A stretch of 64,000 nucleotides of DNA from MPNP01 sp026709725 (GTDB taxonomy: Bacteria > Pseudomonadota > Alphaproteobacteria > Rhodobacterales > Rhodobacteraceae), in NCBI GenBank assembly GCA_965200805.1, contig OZ241384.1, forward strand, positions 186,001 to 250,000, written 5' to 3'. Both the position numbers and the translations under genes were made by a program. The number at the start of each line of letters is the position of its first letter. Position 1 is the stretch's first letter. Shown in pieces: positions 44,576-54,352 of the stretch. A model generated the notes under the pieces. That model saw nothing but the letters and a program-made list of their open reading frames with translations, did no database searches and had not been told where the DNA came from.

Positions 44576-45705
44576 TGCGTCGCGTGCGGATGCGGGTGAC
44601 ACCGAAGAGGGCCCGGGATGGGCAGGGAGGGCGGCGATGAGGGGATGGCCCTCGATGCGTCCGGTCCTGTGACGCCCCTGTCGCATGATGTGCGACGGGG
44701 GTCGGAGGCCGGGCTCTGACTCCGGGCGCGAAAGTCGGCCCAGGATCCGTCAGCCGCCCATCATGGTCATCGGCACGCCCCCCGTGTCGCGGATGGGGGG
44801 TCCTGACGCTCTCCTCAGGATCCCCCTCCGTCCGGGCCCCCTCCGTCCGGGCCCGCCTCCCGTCATCATGGGGGCGCAGGATCATGATGACGACCGACCG
44901 GCGCGCAGCGCCCGGCGGACGGCCGATCCGGTCAGGGATTGTCCCGATCCGGCATCATCATCCGGGCCGTCACCACCGCCATGGCCCGGTCATGACGGCG
45001 GGCCGGGGGCATCCCGGTGGGAGACGCCCACGCCCCCCCCCCGATGATCATGCAGGGGATGGGGATCATGCAGGGGATGGGGAGGGTCCCGGGATCGGGA
45101 TCCCGAAGATGGGGGCGATGGGCGCCGCACGGGCAGGACGCGCCGGGCCCGATGCGCGGGCATCGGTGCATTCGATGCCGTCCCCATTTGAGACCTTTCA
45201 CAGGGACCGGTTCGCAGTCCCTCTCCCGCCACCGCTCCCTCCGGACCCTGCCGCACGGGTGGCGCGTGCGGACACCGGCATCCGGGCTGCGGCCGGGCCC
45301 GGCGCATCCCCAAGGAGCGGGGAATCAGGGAGTGGGACCATCAGGGAGTGGGACGGTCCCGGCCCGTCCTGTGATGATGCGGGGGTCCCGGGGGATGCGG
45401 GCGGGACCTTTCCATTTCTCCCAACTGTCCACTCTCCGGGGACGGCGGACCCCGCACCCGGATCGAGGCGTGTCCTTGGCCGCACCCGGGGCCCGCACGG
45501 ACGCCCTCGGGGACGGGATGGGGACCGGTCGGGCCCCGGGTGCCGCCGCCGGCCCACCCGGCGTGTGACCGTCTCCCGAAGAGGCATGGCGGAACGCCCG
45601 GATGATCCGGATCCTGAATCCCGGGGATGGAGGGGCCTCATGATGCGGGGAGGGTCGGGGATCGGGGAATCGGCACGAATCGTGCGGAAGGTGGGGGAAG
45701 AGCGA

Positions 45706-45823
45706 TTGCATTCACCCGGTGGGTGACTTCGGGTTTTGATGAATCGACACCATAACTGGTGGAGATTCAGGGATCGACCGGGCTCTTTCCCTGTTTTTGA
45801 TCGCTGATTGGGGGTTGATAGGA
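45706..45823 (+). repeat. Repeat family C, copy 1
   Basis: A ~120-bp stretch, GCATTCACCCGGTGGGT ... GTGGAGATTCAGGGATCGAC ... GATCGCTGATTGGGGGTT ... GATAGG, that recurs inverted at 54232-54352 with most positions kept. CACCCGGTGGGTG is itself a small palindrome. The terminal TTGATAGG occurs at other remnants (25543, 29209). Probably one end of a mobile element. Confidence 0.6.
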
Positions 45824-46391
45824 GCAGGCCCGGGGTCCTAGGACCGCGCATGGCACGTGGGCGCTCCCGACATCACCCGGAACAGGGCGAAGTCGGACCC
45901 CGGGACATTGGGATGGCCGGGACGAAGGGTGAGGCGGAGGCGGCTTTCGATCGCGTCATCAGGGGCTGCAGCCGCAAATGCGAGCGGGCCGCCTCCAGGC
46001 GCACCGGGGGCAGGGATGAACGCTTCACCGTCCGGATGGGCCGCCGGTGCCCGGCGGGGACATCCAGACGGTGAACCCGCCATCCGCATGACGGATCCGA
46101 CCGGGAGCGTCCTTGCCGCAGTACGGAACCGGACCCGCAGGACCCGGGGCGGCCCGGGCCGCAGGACAGCACCCGTCATGGCCCCGGGCTCATGATGGCC
46201 GCCAGGGCGGACCGGCGGCGCCTGCCCGGGTCCGGGCACCGCGCTGCGGTCATCGAGGGGATTGAATTCCGTGATGGAATCCGCCAGATGAAAGACGCCG
46301 CCTGATTTGGCCGTCACCCGCTTTCGGGCATGACCCCTTTTGAGCACAAAATTGCACTCTCAATTGCAATCAGGATTTGGGCGGAGGTTAT

Positions 46392-46656
46392 ATGATTACG
46401 AAAATTCGTGGCAGCGAGCCGCACCATGACACCACCAAGGCGCAGACCGGTGTGCTGTTTCAAAAATTCAAGGATCTTTTCAACAATCAGTCAGAGGAAA
46501 TTGACCTGCTCCGACGTGTCAATCTAGCCTGCAAATATACATATCAATGCCTTCATGTATGAGCCAATTCTCGATATGGGTATGGGTGAATTGACGGCGT
46601 TGTATCATGACATTAAGTCAGTTTTGAACCAACTGCAGCATGATCCGAAAACTTAA
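46392..46656 (+). pseudogene. Low-GC small gene, frameshifted
   Basis: A strong GGAGG lies five bases before the ATG at 46392. The first frame (MITKIRGSEPHHDTTKAQTG ... EEIDLLRRVNLACKY) stops at 46562; a second frame then reads NAFMYEPILDMGMGELTALY and HDIKSVLNQLQHDPKT, ending at 46656. Together they give roughly 87 residues of consistent composition. GC is clearly lower than around it. I do not recognise the protein; the frameshift near 46530 implies it is dead, or there is a sequence error. Confidence 0.4.
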
Positions 46657-46881
46657 TATGAGATGTGGAAAAGCGACAAGGTATCGCAGGTCGAAAGTGC
46701 CGCAAAGGGCACGCCTCTTGCTTTTGATCCGGTCGCAACGATCTATCAGTGCATCAAGGAATCTCGATCCTTGTGACGGTTTTTCGTTCCGCTCAACCCT
46801 GAAACGTGACTTCAGTGAATGCGGGCCGGACCATTCGCCGCAGGGATCAATCCATGGCAACATCCCACCGGGAGAGAGTCC
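46657..46881. other. Upstream region of the AAA/PD-(D/E)XK gene
   Basis: This 225-bp gap has moderate GC and should carry the promoter of the gene at 46882; no distinct motif was identified. Confidence 0.3.
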
Positions 46882-48459
46882 ATGACCCGTCAGTCTCTGC
46901 CCATCGGCATCCAGGACTTCACGACAATCCGGAGCGAGGGTTTCTATTACGTCGACAAGACGCCGCTCATCCGGCATCTTGTGTCCGCGGGCCGCCATTA
47001 CTTCCTCTCCCGGCCGCGCCGGTTCGGCAAGAGTTTGCTGCTGGACACGCTCAAGGCGCTGTTCACGGGGCAGGAGGACCTGTTCCGGGGGTTGGATATC
47101 CATGATCACTGGGACTGGTCGGTCACCCACCCCGTGCTGCGGCTCAGCTTTGACGGGACGTACAGCACGCCCGCGGAAATCGAGGGGGATGTCATTGAGC
47201 AACTGGAGGCTGTTGAACGAAAATACGGCCTCGCGGCGGCCTCATCCTCTGACACCGGCCCCCGGCGTCTGCGCAACCTTCTGGATCGTCTTCACCAAAA
47301 AACCGGGCAACAGGTGGTGGTCCTCGTCGATGAATATGACAAGCCGATCCTGGACGGGTTGCCCGACTTTGATTGGGTCCATGCCAACCGGGATTATCTG
47401 CGTGGGATCTACGGCATCATCAAGGGCAGTGCCGAACATGTCCGCTTCGTCTTCGTCACTGGTGTGAGCATGTTCTCCAAGGTCAGCCTGTTCTCGGATA
47501 TGAACAATCTCGAGGATATCAGTCTGGATCCGCACTTTGCCACGATCTGCGGCTATACCGATGCGGATATCGATACCGTGTTCGCCCCGGAACTGGAGGG
47601 TCTCAACCGCGATGAGATCCGCACCTGGTACAACGGTTACAACTGGCGCGGGAAGGCACGGCTCTACAATCCCTTCGATGTGCTGCTGCTCTTGCGCAAG
47701 CGGGAGTTTGAACCCTACTGGTTCCGGACCGGCTCCCCGCGTTTCCTGTTCGACATGCTCAAGGCCAAATCGGTCAGTCCGCGGGACCTGGAGGGGCGTT
47801 TGACCGACGACGAGTCGCTGGTGTCAACATTCGAGATCGATGATATTGACGTGAAAGCTTTATTGTTCCAGACGGGTTATCTGACCATCACAGATGAGCA
47901 GAGTGAGGGGTTCGACACGCTCTACCGGTTGGACTATCCCAATCAGGAGGTACGTGTCAGTCTGAACCGGGGATTGCTGCAGCATCTGGGCAAGACGGTC
48001 ACGGAAGCGCGGGGGCAGGGACGCGATCTCTGTGCGCTTCTTGAAGCCAACGATTTCGCCGGTTTTGCCGAGACGCTCAGGGCTTATCTGGCCAGTATTC
48101 CCTATGCGTGGCACGCCAAGGGAGACCTGGCACGCTATGAAGCCTGGTATGCCGGTCTGCTGCAGATGTGTTTCCGCGCCATCGGCGTGGATGTGCGCGC
48201 GGAAGAAGCCTCCGGCCATGGGCAGGCGGACATGGTGGTGCACACCGGCGGGCAGGTGTTCATCCTCGAGTTCAAGATGGCGGACGCGGACGCGGACATT
48301 GAGACGAAGATAGCCGAGGCGTTCACCCAGATGCGCACGCGGGGTTATGCGAACCGATATCGGGACCGCGAGGACCCCATCCATCTGATCGCGGCGGTCT
48401 GCGGGCGGGAGGCCCGCAACCTGCTGGAAGTGCGGGTGGAGCCGGTCGGCAAATCGTGA
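46882..48459 (+). CDS. AAA-ATPase-like / PD-(D/E)XK nuclease-like protein
   Basis: The 525-residue protein combines an AAA-ATPase_like domain (PF09820) with a C-terminal PDDEXK_9-type domain (PF08011). Seen: the start LPIGIQDFTTIRSEGFYYVD and KTPLI, a Walker-A-like SRPRRFGKSLLLDTL, Walker B VVVLVDEYDKPILDG, the VFVTGVSMFSKVSLFSDMNN block, and, near the end, GQADMVVHTGGQVFILEFKM with the D-x(n)-ExK nuclease core. The ATG at 46882 has GGGAGAGAG upstream and matches family starts. Such genes are common in multiple copies in some bacteria; the role is unknown, though a mobile or defence-related one is plausible. A small broken partner gene follows 12 bp later. Confidence 0.85.
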   Translation: MTRQSLPIGIQDFTTIRSEGFYYVDKTPLIRHLVSAGRHYFLSRPRRFGKSLLLDTLKALFTGQEDLFRGLDIHDHWDWSVTHPVLRLSFDGTYSTPAEIEGDVIEQLEAVERKYGLAAASSSDTGPRRLRNLLDRLHQKTGQQVVVLVDEYDKPILDGLPDFDWVHANRDYLRGIYGIIKGSAEHVRFVFVTGVSMFSKVSLFSDMNNLEDISLDPHFATICGYTDADIDTVFAPELEGLNRDEIRTWYNGYNWRGKARLYNPFDVLLLLRKREFEPYWFRTGSPRFLFDMLKAKSVSPRDLEGRLTDDESLVSTFEIDDIDVKALLFQTGYLTITDEQSEGFDTLYRLDYPNQEVRVSLNRGLLQHLGKTVTEARGQGRDLCALLEANDFAGFAETLRAYLASIPYAWHAKGDLARYEAWYAGLLQMCFRAIGVDVRAEEASGHGQADMVVHTGGQVFILEFKMADADADIETKIAEAFTQMRTRGYANRYRDREDPIHLIAAVCGREARNLLEVRVEPVGKS

Positions 48460-48471
48460 AGGAAGACCCCC

Positions 48472-48645
48472 ATGACTGACACACCCACACCCCCGTGGTA
48501 GCCGCTCTCCAGGCTGCCCCTGTTCACGACGATGATCGATGAGGCCGTGGCCGCGGCGCAGACGATGCTGGGAAACGTGCAGGCGGGGGTTCAGACGCCG
48601 CATGTCCTGGACGATCACAGCGTGGACCGGATTCTTGATTTGTAG
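48472..48645 (+). pseudogene. Small partner of the AAA/PD-(D/E)XK gene, nonsense mutation
   Basis: The ATG at 48472 begins MTDTPTPPW, then a TAG (48499-48501) interrupts the same frame, which continues PLSRLPLFTTMIDEAVAAAQ and TMLGNVQAGVQTPHVLDDHS to a second TAG at 48645. The intact form I recall starts with a tryptophan-tyrosine pair at this point, so TAT or TAC probably became TAG. The expected C-terminal half is also missing; MITE pieces begin about 115 bp later. Confidence 0.5.
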
Positions 48646-48761
48646 GCCTCAACGGCCCGAAGCTGCATATCTGGACATCTGCATGAACAAACGGGGTCCT
48701 GTGGCGGGGCTGATAGCCTGTCAGGATGCTGTGTTTGGCGGGGTGGTGACCCCTTTTGCCT

Positions 48762-48851
48762 GGGGATTATACTTTTGCCTGGGGATTATATACTTGAGTA
48801 ACCAAAAAATTAAATTAGTTCATAAGGATCGGTATTTTATGCTTTAATTCC
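48762..48851 (+). mobile_element. Two partial MITE left ends in tandem
   Basis: GGGGATTATACTTTTGCCT (48762-48780) and GGGGATTATATACTTGAGTA with 50 more bases (48781-48851) each begin like the 149-bp MITE but are cut short by the next copy. TGCCTGGGGATTATA is repeated across the first junction. This suggests repeated insertion into, or slippage at, the same end. Confidence 0.6.
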
Positions 48852-49000
48852 GGGGATTATACACTTGAGTGACAATTTTCTCAATTTATCTCATATAATC
48901 AATGACATGAACCATCTGAACCTATACATAGCAGTTGAAGAATAAAATACTGATTCTTATGAGATTCTTTAATTTTCCGTCACTCAAGTATATAATCCCC
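48852..49000 (+). mobile_element. 149-bp MITE, copy 3
   Basis: Complete copy with ends GGGGATTATACACTTGAGTG and the inverted CACTCAAGTATATAATCCCC. The interior shares long blocks with copy 1 (CATATAATCAATGACAT, ACCATCTG, ATAAAATACTGATT). Same length as copies 1 and 2. Confidence 0.8.
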
Positions 49001-49682
49001 AGATGAAACCCATCGGGGCTCCCGGCAGAGCGTCTCCTGCCACCCGCCCGCAAGCGGCTTCAGCCCCTTTCATCATGGAAGACCGGGGCCCGCCGCACAC
49101 CGGAGCGGCGGGCTCATCGGTCTGTCATGGCTGGGTCGGCTCCGAGCACCGTGTCCAGCCCCATCCCTTCATGGAACCCGATGGGCCCGGTACGAGAGTC
49201 CCGAATGGTCCGGCCCGACCAGTGTCTGGGCGAGGACCGGCGTCTGACCACAGCGGGCGGTCCCCATCAATGACATCAATGCAATGGGTCGGCAATGCGC
49301 TTGGTGGCTGCCCGCAGAATGGCCGAGGCCAGTTTCTTCACCTGCACCCCGGGCAGGAGAAGCCCGAGGGTGATGGGATGGGGAAGAGGATGGGGGTGGT
49401 TGGTGATGACCTGACCGATATCGGCCCCATGGTTCATCCCCTAGGCGCATCCTGGGACCAGCCGATGACACGGTCCCGGGGGCCGGGCCGGATGCCGGCA
49501 ACGGCGAAGCCGATCGTCATCATGCATCCTTGGGCCACCAAGGATACCGTGCTCCTCTGCATGGATCACGATCCTTCATTGCAGGGTTGGGCGGACCTGG
49601 CCACCCGGGGAGCGCGCCCACCCCCGCCCCTGTCACTGGTCCACACTTGACACTGCACCTTTCCTGAGGTGACCTGATTCGC

Positions 49683-52256
49683 ATGCGGATCGGCATGCGA
49701 CACGTCAGCACTGAGACGATGGCGTGGCTGGCCGGCGCAGCCGAGGCCGGTCCGGGCCGTTACCGGCCGGCCCGGGAGCTCTGCGCGCGCGAGGACCGCA
49801 ATTCACTCTGGCGCAGCGGGCGGCCAACTCCCCGGGAGCTCTGCGCGCGCGGACCGGGTCAGCGATGCGGGCCGGCCCTGCGTGACCTCGGCCCGCCTCG
49901 CCCTGCCGGAGATCGCCCGCCTCGCCGGTTTCCGTCCGGTGCAGGGGGCGGCACCGCCGCGTGCCGGCGGTGCCGCGGATGGGGCGCTCCCGGATATCGG
50001 GTTCGCCGGCACCCTGGCCGCTCTCGGAGATGTCCATGTGGAGCCGGAGACGACACGCAGGGGGCGACGGGCCCTGCGGGCGACGCTGGCGGCCCATCAC
50101 CCCCGGGGCGCACCGCACCATCCCGGCGCGGTTCTCCGTCACTGGATCCGCAGCGCCCATCCGGGCCGCATCGGATGCCTGACCGTCCATCCGGCCAGCT
50201 GGCGCCAGGCGGCCCGGGACGGTCATGTGGGCTGGTGCGACCCGGGCCCGGGTCGCCAACCTGCACCTGGTGGTGAACAACTCGCGGTTCCTGCTCCTGC
50301 CGGGCCTGCGGGTCCCCAACCTGGCCAGCCATGTCCTGGCGCAGGTGACGGCACGGCTGGCGGACGACCGGGTGCAGGCCCATGGCGTGCGTCCGGCCCC
50401 GGCCTGCAGCGATGTGGATGCGGCGCATCGGGGCGGCTGTTGCGCTGCGGCAGGCTGGGAGACGGCGGGACGGACCTCGGGCGTGCATGCCGGTGCGGAA
50501 GCGGCGCCGGCGGTGTGGATGCGTCCCCTTGAAGCCGACTGGCGCCCGCGTCTGCGCCGTCTTCCCGCCGGTGATCCGCGCTGGATGACCGCATCCCCGC
50601 CGGCCCCGGCTCCGGACGCCCCCGCCGGGGACGGTGGAGACCCCGGGGACGTGACCGGCAGGCGGTGGAATTCGGCATGCTCAGCCATCCCGATGGCCGC
50701 ATCCGGCAACGGATCCGGGCGATGGCGGCACACTGGGAGACGCGTCCCGGTGCGCCGGTCGCCATCGCCTTTCCCACAAGGAAGGAGCGGAAGGCCGCGT
50801 ATCGATCGCTCCCGGACCCCAGGGTGACCATGGACGCCTAGGGTGACCATGGACGATGTTCTGGAAAGCCACCGTGCCGCGACACTGCAGCGGTGTCGGG
50901 ATGAGACAGGGGTGCCGGCGGTCCGGGATGCCATGATGCCGGACTGTTCCCCCCTGCAGGACGCAACCGGTGGTCCGGCCCGGCCTGGTGGAGGCGGGGC
51001 CGGCGGCTGCGGGATCCCGGCCCATGTCACACCGGCGATGTCCGCCTCCGGCCGGAGGCTCGGCCTTCTTGATGTCAATGCCGACGTCCGTGACGGTGCG
51101 ACCGGGGAGACCGACCCGCCTGCCGGGACCGACGGGCAGGGCGGGACCGACCCGGCAAGGACGGAGAGCCGGCGCCGGGTCGAAAGCCTGGAGATGGTCC
51201 GGCGGTGCTGCCGTCACAGCCCCGGCACCCGGATCATCTCGGTCTGCGATCGGGAAGGCGATCCCCGGGCGCTGTTCAGGGCCCGGGCCGGGGCCCCTGA
51301 AGCCGCCGGCGTTCCGGTGCGCTGCAATGCCGGGCGTCCACGCACGGTCATCGTCGATGGGAGGACCCGTGATCCCGGAGAGCATCTCGCCGCACCGCCC
51401 GCCATCGGATCGCGCACGGTCGGGGTCCGTGCCCGTGGGGGCGTCACCGCCGCCCGCGGCCGCAAGGCCGTCCCCGCGCGTCCGGCCCGCACCGCCACGG
51501 TGGGGATCCGCTGTGCCCGTGTCGCTCTCAGGGCGCCCGGTGGCGGCAGCGGAACCCTCGGCCTCACCGCGGTCCTCGCCACCGGGACCGGCAGGCCCCC
51601 CACCCGGAAACGGGCCATCGACCGGCTGCCGCTCACCAGTGAGGGAGCGACCACCGGTGCGGGCGATTGAGGAATGCTTCAAGACCCTCAGGCGGCATGC
51701 CCGGATCGAGGACCGTCGCCCTGATGCGGCCGATGACCTGCGCCGCTGCCTGGCCTTTGACGCCATCATGGCCTGGCGTGTCCTTGATGTCCGGCGGGCG
51801 GCCGGGAGCGACCCGGACCGGCCCGCGCCCGACTTCCTCGATGAAGACGGGCTCACCGCCATGCATGTCGACATGAGACACCGGTGCAGGTTCACCGACA
51901 CCCGGGCTCCACCCCTTGACGACCGCACCATTCGCCGGGCCGCCATTGATGTCGGCCGCCATGTCGGGTTCATCCCGTCGAGGCGTCAACCCCGCCCCGG
52001 AACCGGGACGATCCGGAAAGGGATGAAGCATATGGTGATCACAGCTGCCGCCTGCAGGTCATTCAGGCGCCAGCAGTCGATGACGGTGTCAGGTGTGGAC
52101 CGGTGACAGGCGCGGGGCTGACCGGTCAGCCGACGACAACGGGCTCCGCCCGGCGCGGGCCCCAAGGGAGGATTGGTGGAGGGTTGGCGGCCGAATCGGG
52201 TCAGAAATTGGGGAGTGTGGGATATGTCATGGGATTGTCAGCTATACAGGATTCAC
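49683..52256 (+). mobile_element. DruA-like/IS4-type element, longest copy (E), decayed
   Basis: Consecutive frames reproduce one long protein plan. 49683-49880: MRIGMRHVSTETMAWLAG. 49882-50230: ALRATLAAHHPRGAPHHPGA, VLRHWIRSAHPGRIGCL and GHVGWCDPG. 50225-50600: LHLVVNNSRFLLLPGLRVPN, LASHVLAQVTARL. These match DUF4338, the DruA-like domain. 50843-51670: TLQRCRDETGVPAVRDAMM, RIISVCDREGDPRALFRA and PARTATVGIRCARVALRAP, an IS4/Tn5-type transposase. 51640-52106: RAIEECFKTLRRHARIEDRR and DAIMAWRVLD. The conserved element end lies inverted at 52190-52256. At least four frameshifts make it inactive. A 21-bp direct repeat (49771, 49831) occurs in the 5' part. Confidence 0.65.
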
Positions 52257-52344
52257 TCCCTCGCTGAACAAAAGTTCTTTTCAATCGCTGAATTGTATGT
52301 TATGCTTATCTTGCGGATGCCAGTTTCTTTGCCGGGATAAAACG

Positions 52345-52629
52345 ATGAAAGATGTTATTTTTTATATAGTCCTGTTGGTATTCAGCGTTTTGTCGGTGAC
52401 ATCAATCGTGGTTGCGGAAGAAAATGAGGAAAACGATTATTCCAAATGTCTTGCTGAAGGCCGTGGCTGGGTTGAATGTTTCGGATCCGATAGTCCTCCA
52501 AGCGATCATAACGCTTTGGTAAGTCAATATGCAGACATCATTAATGGTGTCGGCAATGAGGGAGTGGGGCTCGGGACTCTGTCCGCACCGCAAGGCATCA
52601 GAATCGAGTTATTGAATGGACAACGGTAA
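52345..52629 (+). CDS. Low-GC secreted small protein
   Basis: The 94-residue protein has an N-terminal signal or anchor (MKDVIFYIVLLVFSVLSVTS) and a mature part with two cysteines (YSKCLAEGRGWVECFGSDSP). The gene and its partner are markedly AT-richer than the neighbours, a sign of recent transfer. It overlaps the next gene by 14 bases. I recognise no family. The longer open frame back to 52093 runs through the end of element E and is not used. Confidence 0.55.
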   Translation: MKDVIFYIVLLVFSVLSVTSIVVAEENEENDYSKCLAEGRGWVECFGSDSPPSDHNALVSQYADIINGVGNEGVGLGTLSAPQGIRIELLNGQR

Positions 52630-53074
52630 GACTGGGAGCATGTGCAGAAGTGACATGATTTTCAGGGGGATCATGGTTCTTGCTGGAATAGCAAGTATTG
52701 CTGCAACGTCAGGCTATCTGATCGGCAGGACAGAAAATAATTCAACGATCGGTGCGGCTGTAATTACCGCTCTGCTTGGTGTTTTACTGGCTGTGCTGGT
52801 GTTTGCAGGCAAGAGCGATAATGTTAGGCATTCTGTCTTGGCAAGTCTTGTGACCATTGTTTTCTGTGCTACATTTTATGTCGTTATGGTGCGGGTAATC
52901 GCTGATGTAGACAAGGAAGGTCGCGATGCACTGATAAGTCAGCTTTCTTTGAGAAGTCAATTGAATGAATTACGGCTGCAACAGTGCTCCGAGGCGGAAT
53001 TTCAGATCAATAGTGATCGAAAGAAAGTCGGTCTCCCTCCATTGCCATTCACGATTGTGTGCGAAGGGCAATAA
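52616..53074 (+). CDS. Low-GC membrane protein with three TM segments
   Basis: The 152-residue protein has three hydrophobic segments (about 15-36, 43-64, 72-96; for example AAVITALLGVLLAVLVFAG) and a charged C-terminal tail (SQLSLRSQLNELRLQQCSEA ... KKVGLPPLPFTIVCEGQ). Alternative starts at 52640 or 52655 would still keep all segments. It is co-translated with the secreted protein before it (14-base overlap), so the two may act together at the inner membrane. I recognise no family; paired small membrane/secreted genes on an island may be effector or immunity components, which is only a guess. Confidence 0.6.
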   Translation: MDNGKTGSMCRSDMIFRGIMVLAGIASIAATSGYLIGRTENNSTIGAAVITALLGVLLAVLVFAGKSDNVRHSVLASLVTIVFCATFYVVMVRVIADVDKEGRDALISQLSLRSQLNELRLQQCSEAEFQINSDRKKVGLPPLPFTIVCEGQ

Positions 53075-53165
53075 ACTCACACTTCGCGGGGCTCGGTAGA
53101 CCCATCACAATCACACCCCTGACCCCATCCCGCCCCTCTCAATCCCGCACCTATATCCGGATTAG

Positions 53166-54092
53166 GGCCCGTTGACACTCACTGGCACTGATGCCGTTCC
53201 GGACCCCGACAGCACGCCCAGAAGGGCGGCATCATCCGGCAGGAGCGGACCCATGAATCCGGGCGGACCCCTCCCCACCTGTCGCATGCGGGCCCGGATC
53301 GCGCCCCTCCGTCCCGGCACCGCCGGGGACGACCGTCTCCTCATTGAGGCCATCCTCCGGCCCCTCCCCTGATCTCCCGGGCGCACCCTGCCCCCGGCGC
53401 GACCCGCCCCCGCATTCCGGCCCCTCCCCTGATGACGGAGTGGGGGACCCGGCCCGCCGGCGCGTCCGGCGCCGGGCCGGGAACGGTGTGTCCGCGCGCA
53501 GGGTCGATGCCCTGTCGGCGGCGTCCGGCCCATGCCGGGGCCGCCGGCGCCCCATCGGAATGCCGAGGGGCGAGGGACCGGAACCAGGCCATCGGCCGCC
53601 CAATGGGGATCAGGGCGATGGGGGGATCAGGGGGATGGGGGCGGCCCGACCGGGGGATCGTCGCCCGCACGGACGCCCCCGGCGATCCCGTCTGCTTCGT
53701 CATCCTCCCCGCCGGCGCCCATGACCCCGCCCCGTGTCTGTGATGGGGAGCGGATGCGGTCCCCGATGGTCCCGGGCTGCGGGGCCCGCATCGAGGGCGG
53801 GGCCCTCATTGCCGACAGGGCCGGAGGGGCGGACGGTCCGCTCGCCGATCCCGGGGCACGGGGAATCAGAACTGTGATCCCGGCCCGGAGGAGACGGACC
53901 GTGATGGGGAGCATGACCGGGATCTGTACGGCCGGCGGCACCCGATCGGGACCGTCTTCGCGAATGCGGGGCGTTCCGGGGGATTGCGATGCGGGCAGGC
54001 GGGGGGTGGCGGGCGTCCCGGCCTTCATTGATCGGGTGGCCGGGGTGATGGCGGCACGGTGGGTGTCAACGGGGCCTAATGTCATGCAATAG
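53166..54092 (+). mobile_element. IS5-family transposase remnant 2
   Basis: Plus-strand fragments in order: MNPGGPLPTCRMRARIAPLR and GDDRLLIEAILR (N-terminal helix region), GIVARTDAPGDPVCFVILPAGAH (53650 onward, catalytic-core strand), GALIADRAGGADGPLADPGA and RGIRTVIPARRRRTV, then FIDRVAGVMAARW at the end. The order is that of IS5-type DDE transposases (GNPVRFxLxPGQxHD, ALIADKAYD, RGIxxVIPP). Several frameshifts and lost acidic residues make it dead. Confidence 0.55.
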
Positions 54093-54231
54093 GGTCCGCA
54101 TCATGCAGACCGGAATGCAGCAGGGATCAGCGGGGACCACCCGCCATCCCCTGACCTGCAACAGGCCAGGGCTGACACGCACAGCCCTGGCCCCCTGTCC
54201 CTTCGATGATGGGGCCCTGCCCGGTCACAGA

Positions 54232-54352
54232 CCTATCAACCCCCAATCAGCGATCAGAAACAGGGAAAAGCCCGGTCGATCCCTGAATCTCCACTGGCAA
54301 TCGTACAGATTCATCAAAGATGAAAACAACCCACCGGGTGAATGCGATGCGA
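54232..54352 (-). repeat. Repeat family C, copy 2 (inverted)
   Basis: Read on the minus strand this is GCATTCACCCGGTGGGTTGT ... GTGGAGATTCAGGGATCGAC ... GATCGCTGATTGGGGGTTGA, matching 45706-45823. It follows the N-terminal scrap of the DruA-like/IS4 element at 54103. Confidence 0.6.

Larger units (their letters stand above)
43944..46391. other. 2.4-kb GC-rich decayed region with repeats B and C
   Basis: No gene can be supported. About 44165-44575 is repeat family B, copy 2 (opposite to 40640). 45041-45080 has a short tandem ATCATGCAGGGGATGGGG. 45706-45823 is repeat family C. Long open frames on both strands are Gly/Arg/Pro-rich and lack ribosome sites; they result from GC content. Some may be ancient IS fragments. 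Confidence 0.5.
48646..49682. other. MITE cluster and decayed DNA
   Basis: 48762-49000 is a nest of MITE ends (listed). From 49001 to 49680 the DNA is GC-rich; the plus-strand open frame there (from 49003) lacks a ribosome site and family similarity and is rejected. Confidence 0.4.

Noticed and set aside
45041..45080. Short tandem GGGGATGGGGATCATGCA units as a CRISPR-like array
   Set aside because: Only two units with no spacers; it is a simple low-complexity repeat.
44226..45851. Overlapping open frames of 200-280 codons on both strands
   Set aside because: Gly/Pro/Arg-rich, no ribosome sites, no family; stop codons are rare in this GC-rich DNA.
49003..49650. 215-codon frame after MITE copy 3
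   Set aside because: No ribosome site, starts at the MITE edge, composition as in decayed DNA.
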